DNA of 8,724 nucleotides from CAZYWA01 sp964650975 [NCBI: uncultured bacterium] (GTDB taxonomy: Bacteria > JADJOY01): contig CAZYWA010000339.1 in NCBI GenBank assembly GCA_964650975.1, positions 1 through 8,724 of the forward strand, in the 5' to 3' direction. The notes beneath the pieces are model-generated. The model had not been told where the DNA came from. It searched no databases and was given only the letters and a program-made list of their open reading frames with translations. A program made the translations under genes and the position numbers. Of this stretch, positions 1 through 5,722 are shown piece after piece (positions within the stretch are counted from its first letter, which is position 1; each line of letters begins with the position of its first letter).

Positions 1-439
1 CCAACACCCGCCCCGACGCCGGGTTGCGCGCCATGTGCCGCGCGTGGACTCGATGGAGCGCCAGGTTGTCGAACGCGAAGCGCAGCACCGCACGCGCCCC
101 CTCGGTGCAAAACCCACGGCCCCAGTGCGGCACCGCGATCCAGTAACCGAGCTCGGCGCGCTCGTGCTCGCGCGAGATGTTCATCAATCCGGCCGCGCCG
201 ATCAGCTCGCCGCTCGCGGCGAGCGTCACCGCGAACGTGAGGGCGGTGCCCTCGTCGAAGACCAGCTGCTGTCCGCGGATCCATTCCTCCGCCATGCCGT
301 CCTCGTAGGGATGCGGGATGGCGAGGGTGGTGCTGGCGAGTTCCGGCGCGCCCGCCAGGACCTGCACGGCCGGCGCGTCGGCGAGCGTGAACGGGCGCAG
401 CACCAGTCGCGTGGTAGTGAGGGTGGGAATCCTGGCCAC
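1..439 (-). CDS. GNAT N-acetyltransferase, RimJ/RimL type (3' end cut by window edge)
   Basis: An acetyl-CoA-dependent N-acetyltransferase, probably cytosolic. The 146 visible residues begin MARIPTLTTTRLVLRPF, the usual opening of RimJ/RimL-like GNATs. They continue to ELGYWIAVPHWGRGF (residues 96-110), where WGRGF is the acetyl-CoA pyrophosphate-binding loop. The visible part ends in NPASGRVL (139-146), the motif preceding the final 'GF' strand, so only roughly 20-40 C-terminal residues lie outside the window. The GTG at 437-439 is the only usual start codon after the in-frame stop at 473-475. No clear Shine-Dalgarno precedes it. Family members acetylate ribosomal protein N-termini, amino-acid derivatives or small molecules, and the substrate cannot be read from sequence. 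It lies 383 bases downstream of dinB in the same orientation, but hairpins in the gap make a shared transcript unlikely. Confidence 0.88.
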   Translation of the reverse strand, partial: MARIPTLTTTRLVLRPFTLADAPAVQVLAGAPELASTTLAIPHPYEDGMAEEWIRGQQLVFDEGTALTFAVTLAASGELIGAAGLMNISREHERAELGYWIAVPHWGRGFCTEGARAVLRFAFDNLALHRVHARHMARNPASGRVL

Positions 440-530
440 GGCGAGGAAGGATGGGCGTGCGCGTCTCGCGCGTCAAAAGATGCGGAACGCGGAGTGGTGT
501 TTCCATCTGGGCCGAGACCGCCTCGCGCGC

Positions 531-636
531 CGGGCGGCCGCGGGCCGTGCTCGGGGACGGCTCGGCGCACGATCGGGCTCGATCGTTCAGAGGGGTGCGC
601 GGGCTCGAGCCCCCTCGCCGGGCCCCCGGCCGCCCG
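531..636. repeat. GC-rich inverted repeat with 16-base arms
   Basis: The left arm at 531-546 (CGGGCGGCCGCGGGCC) pairs with the right arm at 621-636 (GGCCCCCGGCCGCCCG), with one mismatch in 16. The 74-base interior contains the perfect palindrome GGGCTCGAGCCC at 601-612 and two copies of CGATCG around 570-586. It could be a structured RNA, a transcription barrier behind dinB, or a relic of a mobile repeat. GC-rich DNA produces some such matches by chance. Confidence 0.5.
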
Positions 637-703
637 TCGCGGGACGCGGCGTGATCGACCAGAAGATCGGACTCGGGGTCGAACGGGAATCAACACTGCG
701 GAC

Positions 704-770
704 GCGAGGGACCGCGTCCCTCCGACTGCCATCGCTCTTGCTCGCAGTTTGGAGGGCTGCGGTCCCTCGC
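704..770. repeat. Imperfect long inverted repeat, core GCGAGGGACCGC
   Basis: The arms at 704-729 and 744-770 are near reverse complements. The 12-base core GCGAGGGACCGC is exact (704-715 and, inverted, 759-770). It is followed by a shared CCCTCC and a shared ACTGC, about 23 pairs in all with one indel, around a 14-base loop. A second local hairpin sits inside each arm: GAGGGAC/GTCCCTC at 706-722 and GCTGCG/CGCAGC at 756-773. The core recurs at 5232-5292, so this looks like a REP/BIME-like intergenic repeat family rather than a chance hairpin. It may also act as a terminator for dinB. Confidence 0.7.
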
Positions 771-822
771 AGCCGCGGCGCTCGATCGCGATCACTACTT
801 CGTCACCGGCCAAGCAGGGTCT

Positions 823-2070
823 TCATTTCTCGGGCCGCTTGCGCGCGAGCGCCTTGGCGCCCAGCCGATCCTCGGGCGCCGCGGGATCGGTGTCCGCGGG
901 ATAGAGCCCTTTGGCACCGAAGCGATCGCGCACCGCGGTAAGGACGCTCTGCAGTGCGTCGCCCTTTCTCGCCGTGACCTCGACCGGCGAGGGCGCGGCG
1001 GCGAAGAGATCGAGCTGGGCCGGGCCGTCGGCGGCGTCCGGGTCGGATAGATCGCTGACGCCCACGCCGGTGAGCCGGAAGGTGCGGCCGTCGAGGGCCA
1101 CGCTGTCGAGCAGCGAGCACGCGGCGCGGTAGATCTCGCGCGCCTGCGAGGTGGCGCGCGGCAAGGTGAGCTGGCGGCTCTCGGTCACGAAGCGGCCGTC
1201 GCGGATCTTGAGGTGCACCTTGCGGCCGCGGATCCCCTTGCGGGTGAGGCGATCGGCGACGCGGGTCGCTTGATCGAGCAAGTGGCGCTCGATCACGTCG
1301 CGGCCGGAGATGTCGTCGCCGTAGGTGTCCTCGTGGCTGATGCGCTTTCGCTCGCGGCTCGGCTCGACGCCGCGCTCGTCGATCGCGTTGGCGAGCTGGT
1401 GGAGATGAAGGCCCGACTCGCCGAACCAGCGGGTGAGATCGCGCGCCTCGCGGCGTCGCAGATCGCCCACCGTGGCGATGCCGCGGGCGCGCAGCGTCTC
1501 GGCGGTCTTGGGGCCGACGCCCCACAGCTCCTCGATCTTGAGCGGATCGAGGAACGCGATCTCGCCGCCCGCCAGAACCTCGGTGAGCCCGTCCGGCTTG
1601 TTGCGGCCGCTCGCGATCTTGGCGATGAACTTGACCGCGGAGATCCCCACCGAGCAGGTGAGTCGGGTCTCGGCGTGCACGGCGGCGCGGATCGACTCGG
1701 CCACCGCCCGCGGCGGGCCGAAGAGCCGGTCGGTGCCGGTCACGTCGAGGAACGCCTCGTCGATCGAGAGCGGCTCGACCAGCGGCGTGAAGCGCTCGAA
1801 GATCTCGAACACCTGGTCGGAGACCTGCTCGTAGAGGTGATGGCGCGGCGAGATCACGATCGCGTGCGGGCAGAGCCTGAGCGCCACCGCGGTGGGCTGC
1901 GCCGAGCGGCAGCCGAACCGCCGCGCCTCGTAGCTCGCCGCCGACACCACGCCGCGCTTCCCCGCGCCCGCGACCAGCACCGGCTTGCCGCGCAGCTCGG
2001 GGTTCTCGCGCATCTCCACCGACGCGAAGAACGCGTCCATGTCGACGTGCAGGATCGAGCGCGCGCCCAC
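823..2070 (-). CDS. dinB: DNA polymerase IV (Y-family translesion polymerase)
   Basis: Error-prone Y-family polymerase of 415 residues that extends primers past damaged bases. The catalytic carboxylates are visible: D10 in HVDMDAFFASVE (8-19) and D104/E105 in SIDEAFLD (102-109). F15 sits at the steric-gate position that excludes ribonucleotides. The YEAR motif (47-50) binds incoming nucleotide, and CSVGIS with a following KFIAKIAS lies at 139-154. A helix-hairpin-helix follows at about 181-204 (ELWGVGPKTAETLRARGIAT), then the little-finger domain. QLDLF at 352-356 is a textbook beta-clamp-binding motif, here followed by about 60 residues rather than lying at the extreme C-terminus. The start is GTG at 2068-2070 with GAGG five bases upstream, and an in-frame stop lies at 2089-2091. 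No LexA box is obvious upstream. It lies 49 bases behind the membrane-protein gene and may be co-transcribed with it. Confidence 0.97.
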   Translation of the reverse strand: MGARSILHVDMDAFFASVEMRENPELRGKPVLVAGAGKRGVVSAASYEARRFGCRSAQPTAVALRLCPHAIVISPRHHLYEQVSDQVFEIFERFTPLVEPLSIDEAFLDVTGTDRLFGPPRAVAESIRAAVHAETRLTCSVGISAVKFIAKIASGRNKPDGLTEVLAGGEIAFLDPLKIEELWGVGPKTAETLRARGIATVGDLRRREARDLTRWFGESGLHLHQLANAIDERGVEPSRERKRISHEDTYGDDISGRDVIERHLLDQATRVADRLTRKGIRGRKVHLKIRDGRFVTESRQLTLPRATSQAREIYRAACSLLDSVALDGRTFRLTGVGVSDLSDPDAADGPAQLDLFAAAPSPVEVTARKGDALQSVLTAVRDRFGAKGLYPADTDPAAPEDRLGAKALARKRPEK

Positions 2071-2119
2071 GGGAGCCTCGGCGCCAGTCTAGGCCGGGGT
2101 CGCGGCGCGCGCAGCAACG

Positions 2120-2719
2120 TCACTCGGGCTTCGGGAACTTCTCCTCGCGATCGCACATCCCCTCGTCTCCGTTCGCGATCCCGATCGCGAACTGGCGCGC
2201 CCGCTCGCGATCGCCGGGGAAGCCCCGCAGCCGCGCGATCTCGTCGTACTGGGCGGCGGCTTCGTCGGTTCGGCCAGCGTGCTCCAACGCGTCGGCGTAG
2301 GGAGATCGCGTCACCGCCTCGATGATCTCGTGGCCGTAGGTCCGCGTGCCGTCCTTGCGAACGCGCTCGCTCATTAGCCCTCGCTCAGTCGTCCGATCGA
2401 TCTGGCGCAGCACCAGCGCCGCGAACGGGAACGCGAGCGGCCACTCTTGCTTCCCCGCATCGAACGCGGCGAGCCCCGGCTTGGTCCGGACCGCCACGAC
2501 GTTCGCGTAGTGATGTACGGCCTGGTTCCAGTCCCCGTGCTTCCGAGCGACCGCACCGTGGACTTCCTCCTCGTCGAGATAGGTCGACTCGAGGACCCTG
2601 ACGAACATGAAGCTCGCGTGGCGGCAGAGCACCAGCGCCGCCATCGCGCCCGCGACGAATCCCAGCGCTACCAGCATCGAGGCACGAATTCTCGCCTTCC
2701 AGCGCCCTTTCGCGTCCAT
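2120..2719 (-). CDS. Membrane-anchored hypothetical protein with TPR-like helices
   Basis: I do not recognise this 199-residue protein. A basic N-terminus (MDAKGRWKARIR) is followed by one hydrophobic segment at about residues 14-32 (ASMLVALGFVAGAMAALVLC), which fits a signal anchor with the rest outside the membrane. Two stretches resemble TPR-type helix pairs, around residues 63-77 (DWNQAVHHYANVV) and 142-164 (ADALEHAGRTDEAAAQYDEI), but no canonical repeat can be asserted. I chose the ATG at 2717-2719 because GGAGG lies four bases upstream (2724-2728). A GTG at 2792-2794 in the same frame would add 25 residues without improving the membrane topology. It lies 162 bases after the response-regulator gene and 49 bases before dinB, all on the same strand. 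The function is unknown. Confidence 0.75.
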   Translation of the reverse strand: MDAKGRWKARIRASMLVALGFVAGAMAALVLCRHASFMFVRVLESTYLDEEEVHGAVARKHGDWNQAVHHYANVVAVRTKPGLAAFDAGKQEWPLAFPFAALVLRQIDRTTERGLMSERVRKDGTRTYGHEIIEAVTRSPYADALEHAGRTDEAAAQYDEIARLRGFPGDRERARQFAIGIANGDEGMCDREEKFPKPE

Positions 2720-2881
2720 CCCCCCTCCGACTTCCGCGGCCGGCTTTGGCTGGTTCGAATCCTGCCTCCGCACCGGCGCTTGCTTCGACGTCACCGCAAG
2801 AGACGTCTGGAACCAGCTCGACGACCTGGCGCGCGACCTCGTGGCGCACGTCGCGGTCGCGACGCGCCGCCGGCGACGCCG

Positions 2882-3280
2882 CTATGCGCCGCGATGCGCG
2901 CGAGCGGCGGCGAGCAGCGCTCGGATCTCGGTCGGGCCGCAAGGTTTGTGATGCACCCGATCCACTCCGTCGCTCGGAGCGTCGTCGTCGCTCCGGCCAG
3001 TCAAGAGCACCACGAAGAGATCGGGCACGGTACCGCGAATTCGGGCGGCCAGCTCGCGACCGTTCGGGCCCTCGATGCCGAGGTCCGTGACCACGAGCTG
3101 GAAGGGCTCGCCGCGAGCGAGCGCGGCCTCGAACGCGGCGAGCGCTTCGTCGCCCGACGAGGCTTCCTCCACCTGGCAACCCTCGGCGCCCAGCACGCGG
3201 CGAACGAGCGTGCGGATCATCGCCTCGTCGTCGACGACGAGAACGCGCAGACCCTGCGGAATGGGCGCACCTGACTGCAT
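2882..3280 (-). CDS. Single-domain response regulator (CheY-like receiver)
   Basis: A stand-alone phosphoacceptor domain of 132 residues with no output domain, so it would act by protein-protein contact in a phosphorelay. The visible receiver signature is the acidic pair D17/D18 in VLVVDDE, phosphoacceptor D66 in VVTDLG, T94 in LLTGR and K112 in HHKP. The aromatic switch residue that normally sits three positions before the lysine is valine here (V109), an atypical feature. No histidine kinase lies in the window. I placed the start at ATG 3278-3280. A GTG at 3332-3334 in the same frame would add 18 low-complexity residues, and neither start has a strong Shine-Dalgarno. The 224 bases upstream hold no gene I can support. 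A partner kinase elsewhere in the genome is likely. Confidence 0.9.
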   Translation of the reverse strand: MQSGAPIPQGLRVLVVDDEAMIRTLVRRVLGAEGCQVEEASSGDEALAAFEAALARGEPFQLVVTDLGIEGPNGRELAARIRGTVPDLFVVLLTGRSDDDAPSDGVDRVHHKPCGPTEIRALLAAARAHRGA

Positions 3281-3504
3281 GGGATTCCGGACGCCCAATT
3301 TACCCGGCGGTGCGCTGGCGCTTGCAACTGGCACGGCCGGCGCTCGACGACACCGTCCCGAGCCGACCCGCCGCGTATCCGAGTCGTGTCCCCGAGCTCG
3401 CGGATCGGATTCTCTGCCGCTTCGCTCTCGAATCCGGGTTTATGCCGGACAGACGTGTGGACCACGCGTCGACGACGCCGCCTGAGCGTCCTGAACGAAA
3501 GCCG

Positions 3505-3840
3505 CTACCGGGTCTTCGGCGGAGGCGCCGGCGGCAACACCGGCGCCGGCGCGCGATGGGCGTCGTCCTTGTCGCCCTTGTCGTTCTTGTCCGGGTGGGC
3601 GTTGTCGTATGCGATCCCCGCCTCCACTTGCTGGATCGCGCTCTCGACCAGCTTCAGCGCCTTCTCGCGGTGGCCGCCCTTCGAGTGGTGCTCGGCGTCC
3701 TGCAGGTGATGCTCGGCCGCGTGCAACGATTCGAGCGCGTCGCGCATCTGCGGCTGCTCCTCGGCGCGAGCCATTCCAGCCGAGCCGAGGAAGAGCGCCA
3801 GCGTGGCGCCGGACAGGACTCCGATCTTCGTGCTCTTCAT
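3505..3840 (-). CDS. Small secreted His-rich protein, SmbP-like metal binder
   Basis: A 111-residue exported protein. The N-terminus is a clear Sec signal peptide: a basic start MKSTK, a hydrophobic core at about 6-22, and a probable cleavage after ARA (24-26). The mature part is a helical region rich in histidine (H40, H44, H45, H51, H52, H57), with the pattern AEHHLQDAEHHSKGGH at 42-57. This resembles the repeats of the small periplasmic metal-binding protein SmbP. A charged linker rich in Asp and Lys (about 83-95) and a proline-rich tail (98-108) follow. The start is ATG 3838-3840, with AGGAG nine bases upstream (3850-3854). It lies 82 bases behind the zinc-ribbon/TPR gene on the same strand. 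The metal-binding role is inferred from the histidine pattern only. A generic His-rich helical protein is the alternative. Confidence 0.8.
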   Translation of the reverse strand: MKSTKIGVLSGATLALFLGSAGMARAEEQPQMRDALESLHAAEHHLQDAEHHSKGGHREKALKLVESAIQQVEAGIAYDNAHPDKNDKGDKDDAHRAPAPVLPPAPPPKTR

Positions 3841-3915
3841 GGCTTTGGTCTCCTGGAGACGATTTCGAGACGTGACCTCGGGAACTTCGAACCGTGCACT
3901 TCGAGAAGCCGCGAA

Positions 3916-3931
3916 CGCGGCGCTAGCCGCG
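3916..3931 (-). terminator. Stem-loop spanning the stop codon of the zinc-ribbon/TPR gene (weak terminator candidate)
   Basis: CGCGGC (3916-3921) and GCCGCG (3926-3931) form a perfect 6-bp stem around a 4-base loop that includes the TAG stop (3923-3925). No T-run follows on the minus strand, so intrinsic termination is doubtful. It may only weaken read-through into the downstream small secreted protein. Confidence 0.25.
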
Positions 3932-4948
3932 CTTTCGCAGGAAACCGAAGAGCCCGGTCTTGCGGGCGGACGTCGACGACGCCGAGCCCTTCTTGCGCAT
4001 CTGGTAGAGGCGGATCTCGCGGGTGGCCTCGACGTTTCCGGGATCGAGCGCCTGGGCTTGCTTGAAGCAGTGCGCCGCCTTGTTGGGGTGGCCGCGCAGG
4101 TTCCACATCGCGCCCAGGCCGAGCCACGCGTCCACGTGGTCGGGCGCAATCTCGAGCGCGCGCTTGAAGTGGCTCTCGACGGTCTGGAAGTCGACGCGCT
4201 TTTCCTCGGCGCCCGATCGCATGAGTGCCACCGCGAGTTTGACCCGATAGTCGGGGCGATTGGGATCGGCCTTGACGCAGCGGGCGAACTGCTCGCGAGC
4301 CTCGGCGAGCTTGCCCGACTTGAGCGCCCGCGTGCCGCGCTCGAATGGGTCCGCGATCGAGCTGGTGGGCGGCTCCTCGACTGGAGTGGCCGACGGTGCC
4401 GAGGGAGCGGAGGCAGGGGATGCAGCCGGCGGAGCCGGTGGAGCCGGCGGAGGGGCAGGAGCCACCCGCACCGCGGCGGTCCGCTCGCGGCGAGCGCGCA
4501 GCAGCACGCTCACTTCCTGGAAGGCACGCCCGACCCGAGCGCGGAGGTCGTTCACCATCGCGAGCTCGTGCGCGCTCAGCTGCCCTTCGTAACGGGTCGG
4601 GTCGTATTGCTCGGAAAGGCCCAAGAAGGCATGGCGCGCGGCTGCCTCGCTGCACGTCTCGTCGAGCCCCAGCAGCTCGAGATCGCCCAGGATCATGAGC
4701 GACTGATGCTTGGCAGCGAGCGTGGCCCGGAACGCGACGATCTGTTCCTCGCTGTCCGGCACGGGCGCACCCACGGCGTCGGTGCGAGGCTCGGGACTGG
4801 TGCCGCCAGCCTGCACCGGCTCCCCGGTCACGCGGTCGACGTCGAAGCGATCCTCACACTTCGAGCAGCGGACGCGGAACGTGGATCCGGTTGCGAGAAC
4901 GGCATCCACCTCGAGTCGATGTGAGCAGTTGGGACAGATGACGCGCAT
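3923..4948 (-). CDS. MJ0042-type zinc ribbon / degenerate J-domain / TPR protein
   Basis: A 341-residue multidomain protein. The N-terminal MJ0042-type zinc ribbon has CPNC (C5, C8) and CSKC (C28, C31). Residues about 90-156 resemble the J-domain-like segment of such bacterial proteins (LELLGL, then FLGLSEQYDPTRY, then an Ala/Arg-rich helix). However, the HPD tripeptide that stimulates DnaK ATPase is missing: QYDPTRY (114-120) stands where one expects something like KFHPDRF. A Pro/Ala linker (about 163-189) leads to TPR repeats (about 199-305, for example GKLAEAREQFARCVKADPN and HFKRALEIAPDH) and a basic tail (318-341). It probably acts as a cytosolic scaffold or adaptor. The ATG at 4946-4948 places the ribbon at the N-terminus as is usual. 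The only upstream alternative is TTG 4970-4972. The small secreted His-rich gene follows after 82 bases. The specific role is unknown. Confidence 0.85.
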   Translation of the reverse strand: MRVICPNCSHRLEVDAVLATGSTFRVRCSKCEDRFDVDRVTGEPVQAGGTSPEPRTDAVGAPVPDSEEQIVAFRATLAAKHQSLMILGDLELLGLDETCSEAAARHAFLGLSEQYDPTRYEGQLSAHELAMVNDLRARVGRAFQEVSVLLRARRERTAAVRVAPAPPPAPPAPPAASPASAPSAPSATPVEEPPTSSIADPFERGTRALKSGKLAEAREQFARCVKADPNRPDYRVKLAVALMRSGAEEKRVDFQTVESHFKRALEIAPDHVDAWLGLGAMWNLRGHPNKAAHCFKQAQALDPGNVEATREIRLYQMRKKGSASSTSARKTGLFGFLRKRG

Positions 4949-5071
4949 GGCACCCACGGCTGGCCGGAGCAAACGCTCTCGAGATCCAACGTCGCAACCG
5001 CTCCACGGCGGCCTGGATTGGATCCCGGCGATCGCGCCGGCAGCAGCTCGAGGTCAGCGAGTGCCGCGGGG

Positions 5072-5092
5072 GGTGACCGCAACTCGGTGACC
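5072..5092. repeat. Direct repeat GGTGACC x2, 14-base period
   Basis: Two exact GGTGACC heptamers lie at 5072-5078 and 5086-5092. They sit about 125 bases upstream of the zinc-ribbon/TPR start, where a regulator-binding site would be plausible. A 7-base match in GC-rich DNA is weak evidence. Confidence 0.25.
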
Positions 5093-5192
5093 TGCTCTTC
5101 ACCGGGTCAACGTAACGGCCCGGGCGACGAGTCGCCACGGAAAGAATTGCAAACCCAGGTTCGTGTGGCATTCCCGACGTTTACCGCGTCTC

Positions 5193-5212
5193 TCGGTCGA
5201 GCTCTCGACCGA
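5193..5212. repeat. Perfect 9-bp inverted repeat with 2-base spacer
   Basis: TCGGTCGAG (5193-5201) and CTCGACCGA (5204-5212) are exact reverse complements. The compact symmetry suits a dimeric repressor operator better than a transcript hairpin. A smaller palindrome, GGCGAC-GA-GTCGCC, lies at 5123-5136. The target promoter is not identified. Confidence 0.45.
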
Positions 5213-5231
5213 TCTCGCCGGCCTGGAAAAC

Positions 5232-5292
5232 GCGGTCCCTTGCGTCCGCGACCGTCTTCTCCGATTCGGACGCTGCGGCGGCGAGGGACCGC
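5232..5292. repeat. Second copy of the GCGAGGGACCGC inverted-repeat family
   Basis: GCGGTCCCTTGC (5232-5243) and GCGAGGGACCGC (5281-5292) are inverted copies of the same 12-base core found at 704-770, with one mismatch in the left copy. Pairing continues imperfectly inward. The right arm also makes a local hairpin, GCGGCGG (5275-5281) with CCGCCGC (5289-5295). Relative to the 704-770 copy the arms point the opposite way, as in alternating REP/BIME units. Confidence 0.6.
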
Positions 5293-5368
5293 CGCCCGCC
5301 GGGTGACGGTTGCGGAGGCTCGAAGTGGGCGGCGAGAATCCGATTTCCCCACCGCGCACATGTGACTC

Positions 5369-5634
5369 ATGACGACCGGCCTCTTGGGTTGCGACACGCT
5401 GGAGCGAGTCACGTCCTCGGCAGGAGGCCCGAGCTCATCGACGCGGTGACCGGCCGCCTCGTACAGACGCCCGCGTTCTGGGGGCGATGCTTCAAGCGGC
5501 CGGGATTCGCCGACGACTACTCGCCGGCGGTCGAGAACGGCAGCTGGCAGTTCGCCATCGACTGTCCGTCAGCGGGCAACGCGGACCTCGATCAGGCGAA
5601 CCCCGATCCGGCGATCGCCGAGCGCCTCACCTAG
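5369..5634 (+). pseudogene. Frameshifted fragment, probably a DUF1906-like glycoside-hydrolase-like gene
   Basis: Two frames together look like one broken gene. From ATG 5369 the first frame reads MTTGLLGCDTLERVTSSAGG, resembling the 'GxDT...T' opening of DUF1906 / GH25-like proteins. It hits a stop at 5447-5449. From about 5430 the other frame reads PELIDAVTGRLVQTPAFWGR, then FADDYSPAVENGSW, and ends at TAG 5632-5634. The 'FWGR...EN' spacing also fits that family from memory. Both frames have strongly GC-biased third positions, as real genes here do. The joint needs a net frame change of -1 (or +2) near 5425-5435. The fragment ends far short of a complete domain, so it is also 3' truncated. 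No Shine-Dalgarno precedes the ATG. A sequencing error could explain the shift but not the truncation. The family assignment is tentative. Confidence 0.5.
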
Positions 5635-5668
5635 CGGCTGGTGGTGCCGCCGGCGTGAGCGCCAGCCG
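5635..5668 (+). terminator. Inverted repeat after the gene relic (weak terminator candidate)
   Basis: CGGCTGG (5635-5641) pairs exactly with CCAGCCG (5662-5668) around a 20-base loop immediately after the TAG at 5632-5634. It may insulate the toxin-antitoxin promoter. There is no T-run and the loop is long. Confidence 0.25.
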
Positions 5669-5673
5669 GGGAA

Positions 5674-5703
5674 TTGGCCGATACTGGCCGAAATGGCTAA
5701 AAT
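5674..5703 (+). promoter_or_regulatory. Sigma70-like promoter of the toxin-antitoxin operon
   Basis: TTGGCC (5674-5679) matches the -35 consensus at 4 of 6 positions and TAAAAT (5698-5703) matches the -10 at 5 of 6, with an 18-base spacer. The predicted start of transcription near 5710 gives a leader of only about 13 bases before ATG 5723. This short A/T-richer patch stands out in a very GC-rich window. Confidence 0.6.
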
Positions 5704-5711
5704 GGCTCGTC
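5675..5711 (+). promoter_or_regulatory. Four tandem TGGCY repeats overlapping the promoter (probable autoregulatory operator)
   Basis: Near-identical units begin at 5675 (TGGCCGATAC), 5685 (TGGCCGAAA), 5694 (TGGCTAAAA) and 5703 (TGGCTCGTC), giving a period of 9-10 bases. They run from the -35 through the -10. Phd-family antitoxins repress their own operons by binding repeated or palindromic operator sites, so this is a plausible binding array. Units spaced about one helical turn apart would place antitoxin dimers on one DNA face. No binding evidence exists beyond the pattern. Confidence 0.5.
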
Positions 5712-5720
5712 GAGGTGATC
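5712..5720 (+). promoter_or_regulatory. Strong Shine-Dalgarno that fixes the antitoxin start
   Basis: GAGGTGATC is complementary to nine consecutive bases of the usual 16S rRNA 3' tail. The GAGG core lies seven bases before ATG 5723. It decides against the two in-frame ATGs at 5693 and 5702, which would also lie upstream of the predicted transcription start. Confidence 0.75.
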
Positions 5721-5722
5721 CG

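Larger units (their letters stand above)
440..822. other. 383-base intergenic region with two large inverted repeats
   Basis: This gap between the dinB stop and the acetyltransferase start holds no convincing gene on either strand. It carries two structured blocks: a GC-only inverted repeat (531-636) enclosing a 12-base palindrome (601-612), and an imperfect 26/27-base inverted repeat (704-770). Either could end dinB transcription or form RNA structure, but neither is followed by a T-run on the minus strand. I see no confident promoter for the acetyltransferase. Confidence 0.6.
4949..5368. other. 420-base intergenic region between divergent genes, rich in inverted repeats
   Basis: This region separates the minus-strand zinc-ribbon/TPR gene from the plus-strand islet, so it should hold at least one promoter. 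I cannot place one with confidence. No reading frame inside looks coding. Notable sequence elements are a 7-base direct repeat (GGTGACC at 5072-5078 and 5086-5092), a short palindrome (5123-5136), a 9+9-base palindrome (5193-5212), and a second copy of the GCGAGGGACCGC inverted repeat (5232-5292). Confidence 0.55.

Noticed and set aside
1213-2325. Long plus-strand open frame opposite dinB
   Set aside because: It is a mirror of a clear DNA polymerase IV gene in GC-rich DNA. Its translation is Ala/Arg/Gly-rich with no domain pattern.
2746-2775. tRNA T-arm-like sequence (TGGTTCGAATCCTGCC) on the plus strand
   Set aside because: The T-loop is present, but the stem has a T-T mismatch. No matching acceptor strand, D-arm or anticodon arm lies in the 60-70 bases upstream. 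It could be a chance match or a tiny tRNA/att remnant, and cannot be supported further.
2447-3274. Plus-strand open frame across the response regulator and membrane protein genes
   Set aside because: It is antisense to two genes with good evidence, with Arg-rich composition and no recognisable motif.
3217-3465. Minus-strand 82-codon frame upstream of the response regulator
   Set aside because: It overlaps the regulator's 5' end in another frame, has no Shine-Dalgarno and shows no conserved pattern.
5693-5722. Upstream ATG starts (5693, 5702) for the antitoxin
   Set aside because: They lie within the predicted promoter and operator repeats and lack a Shine-Dalgarno. ATG 5723 has a nearly ideal one.
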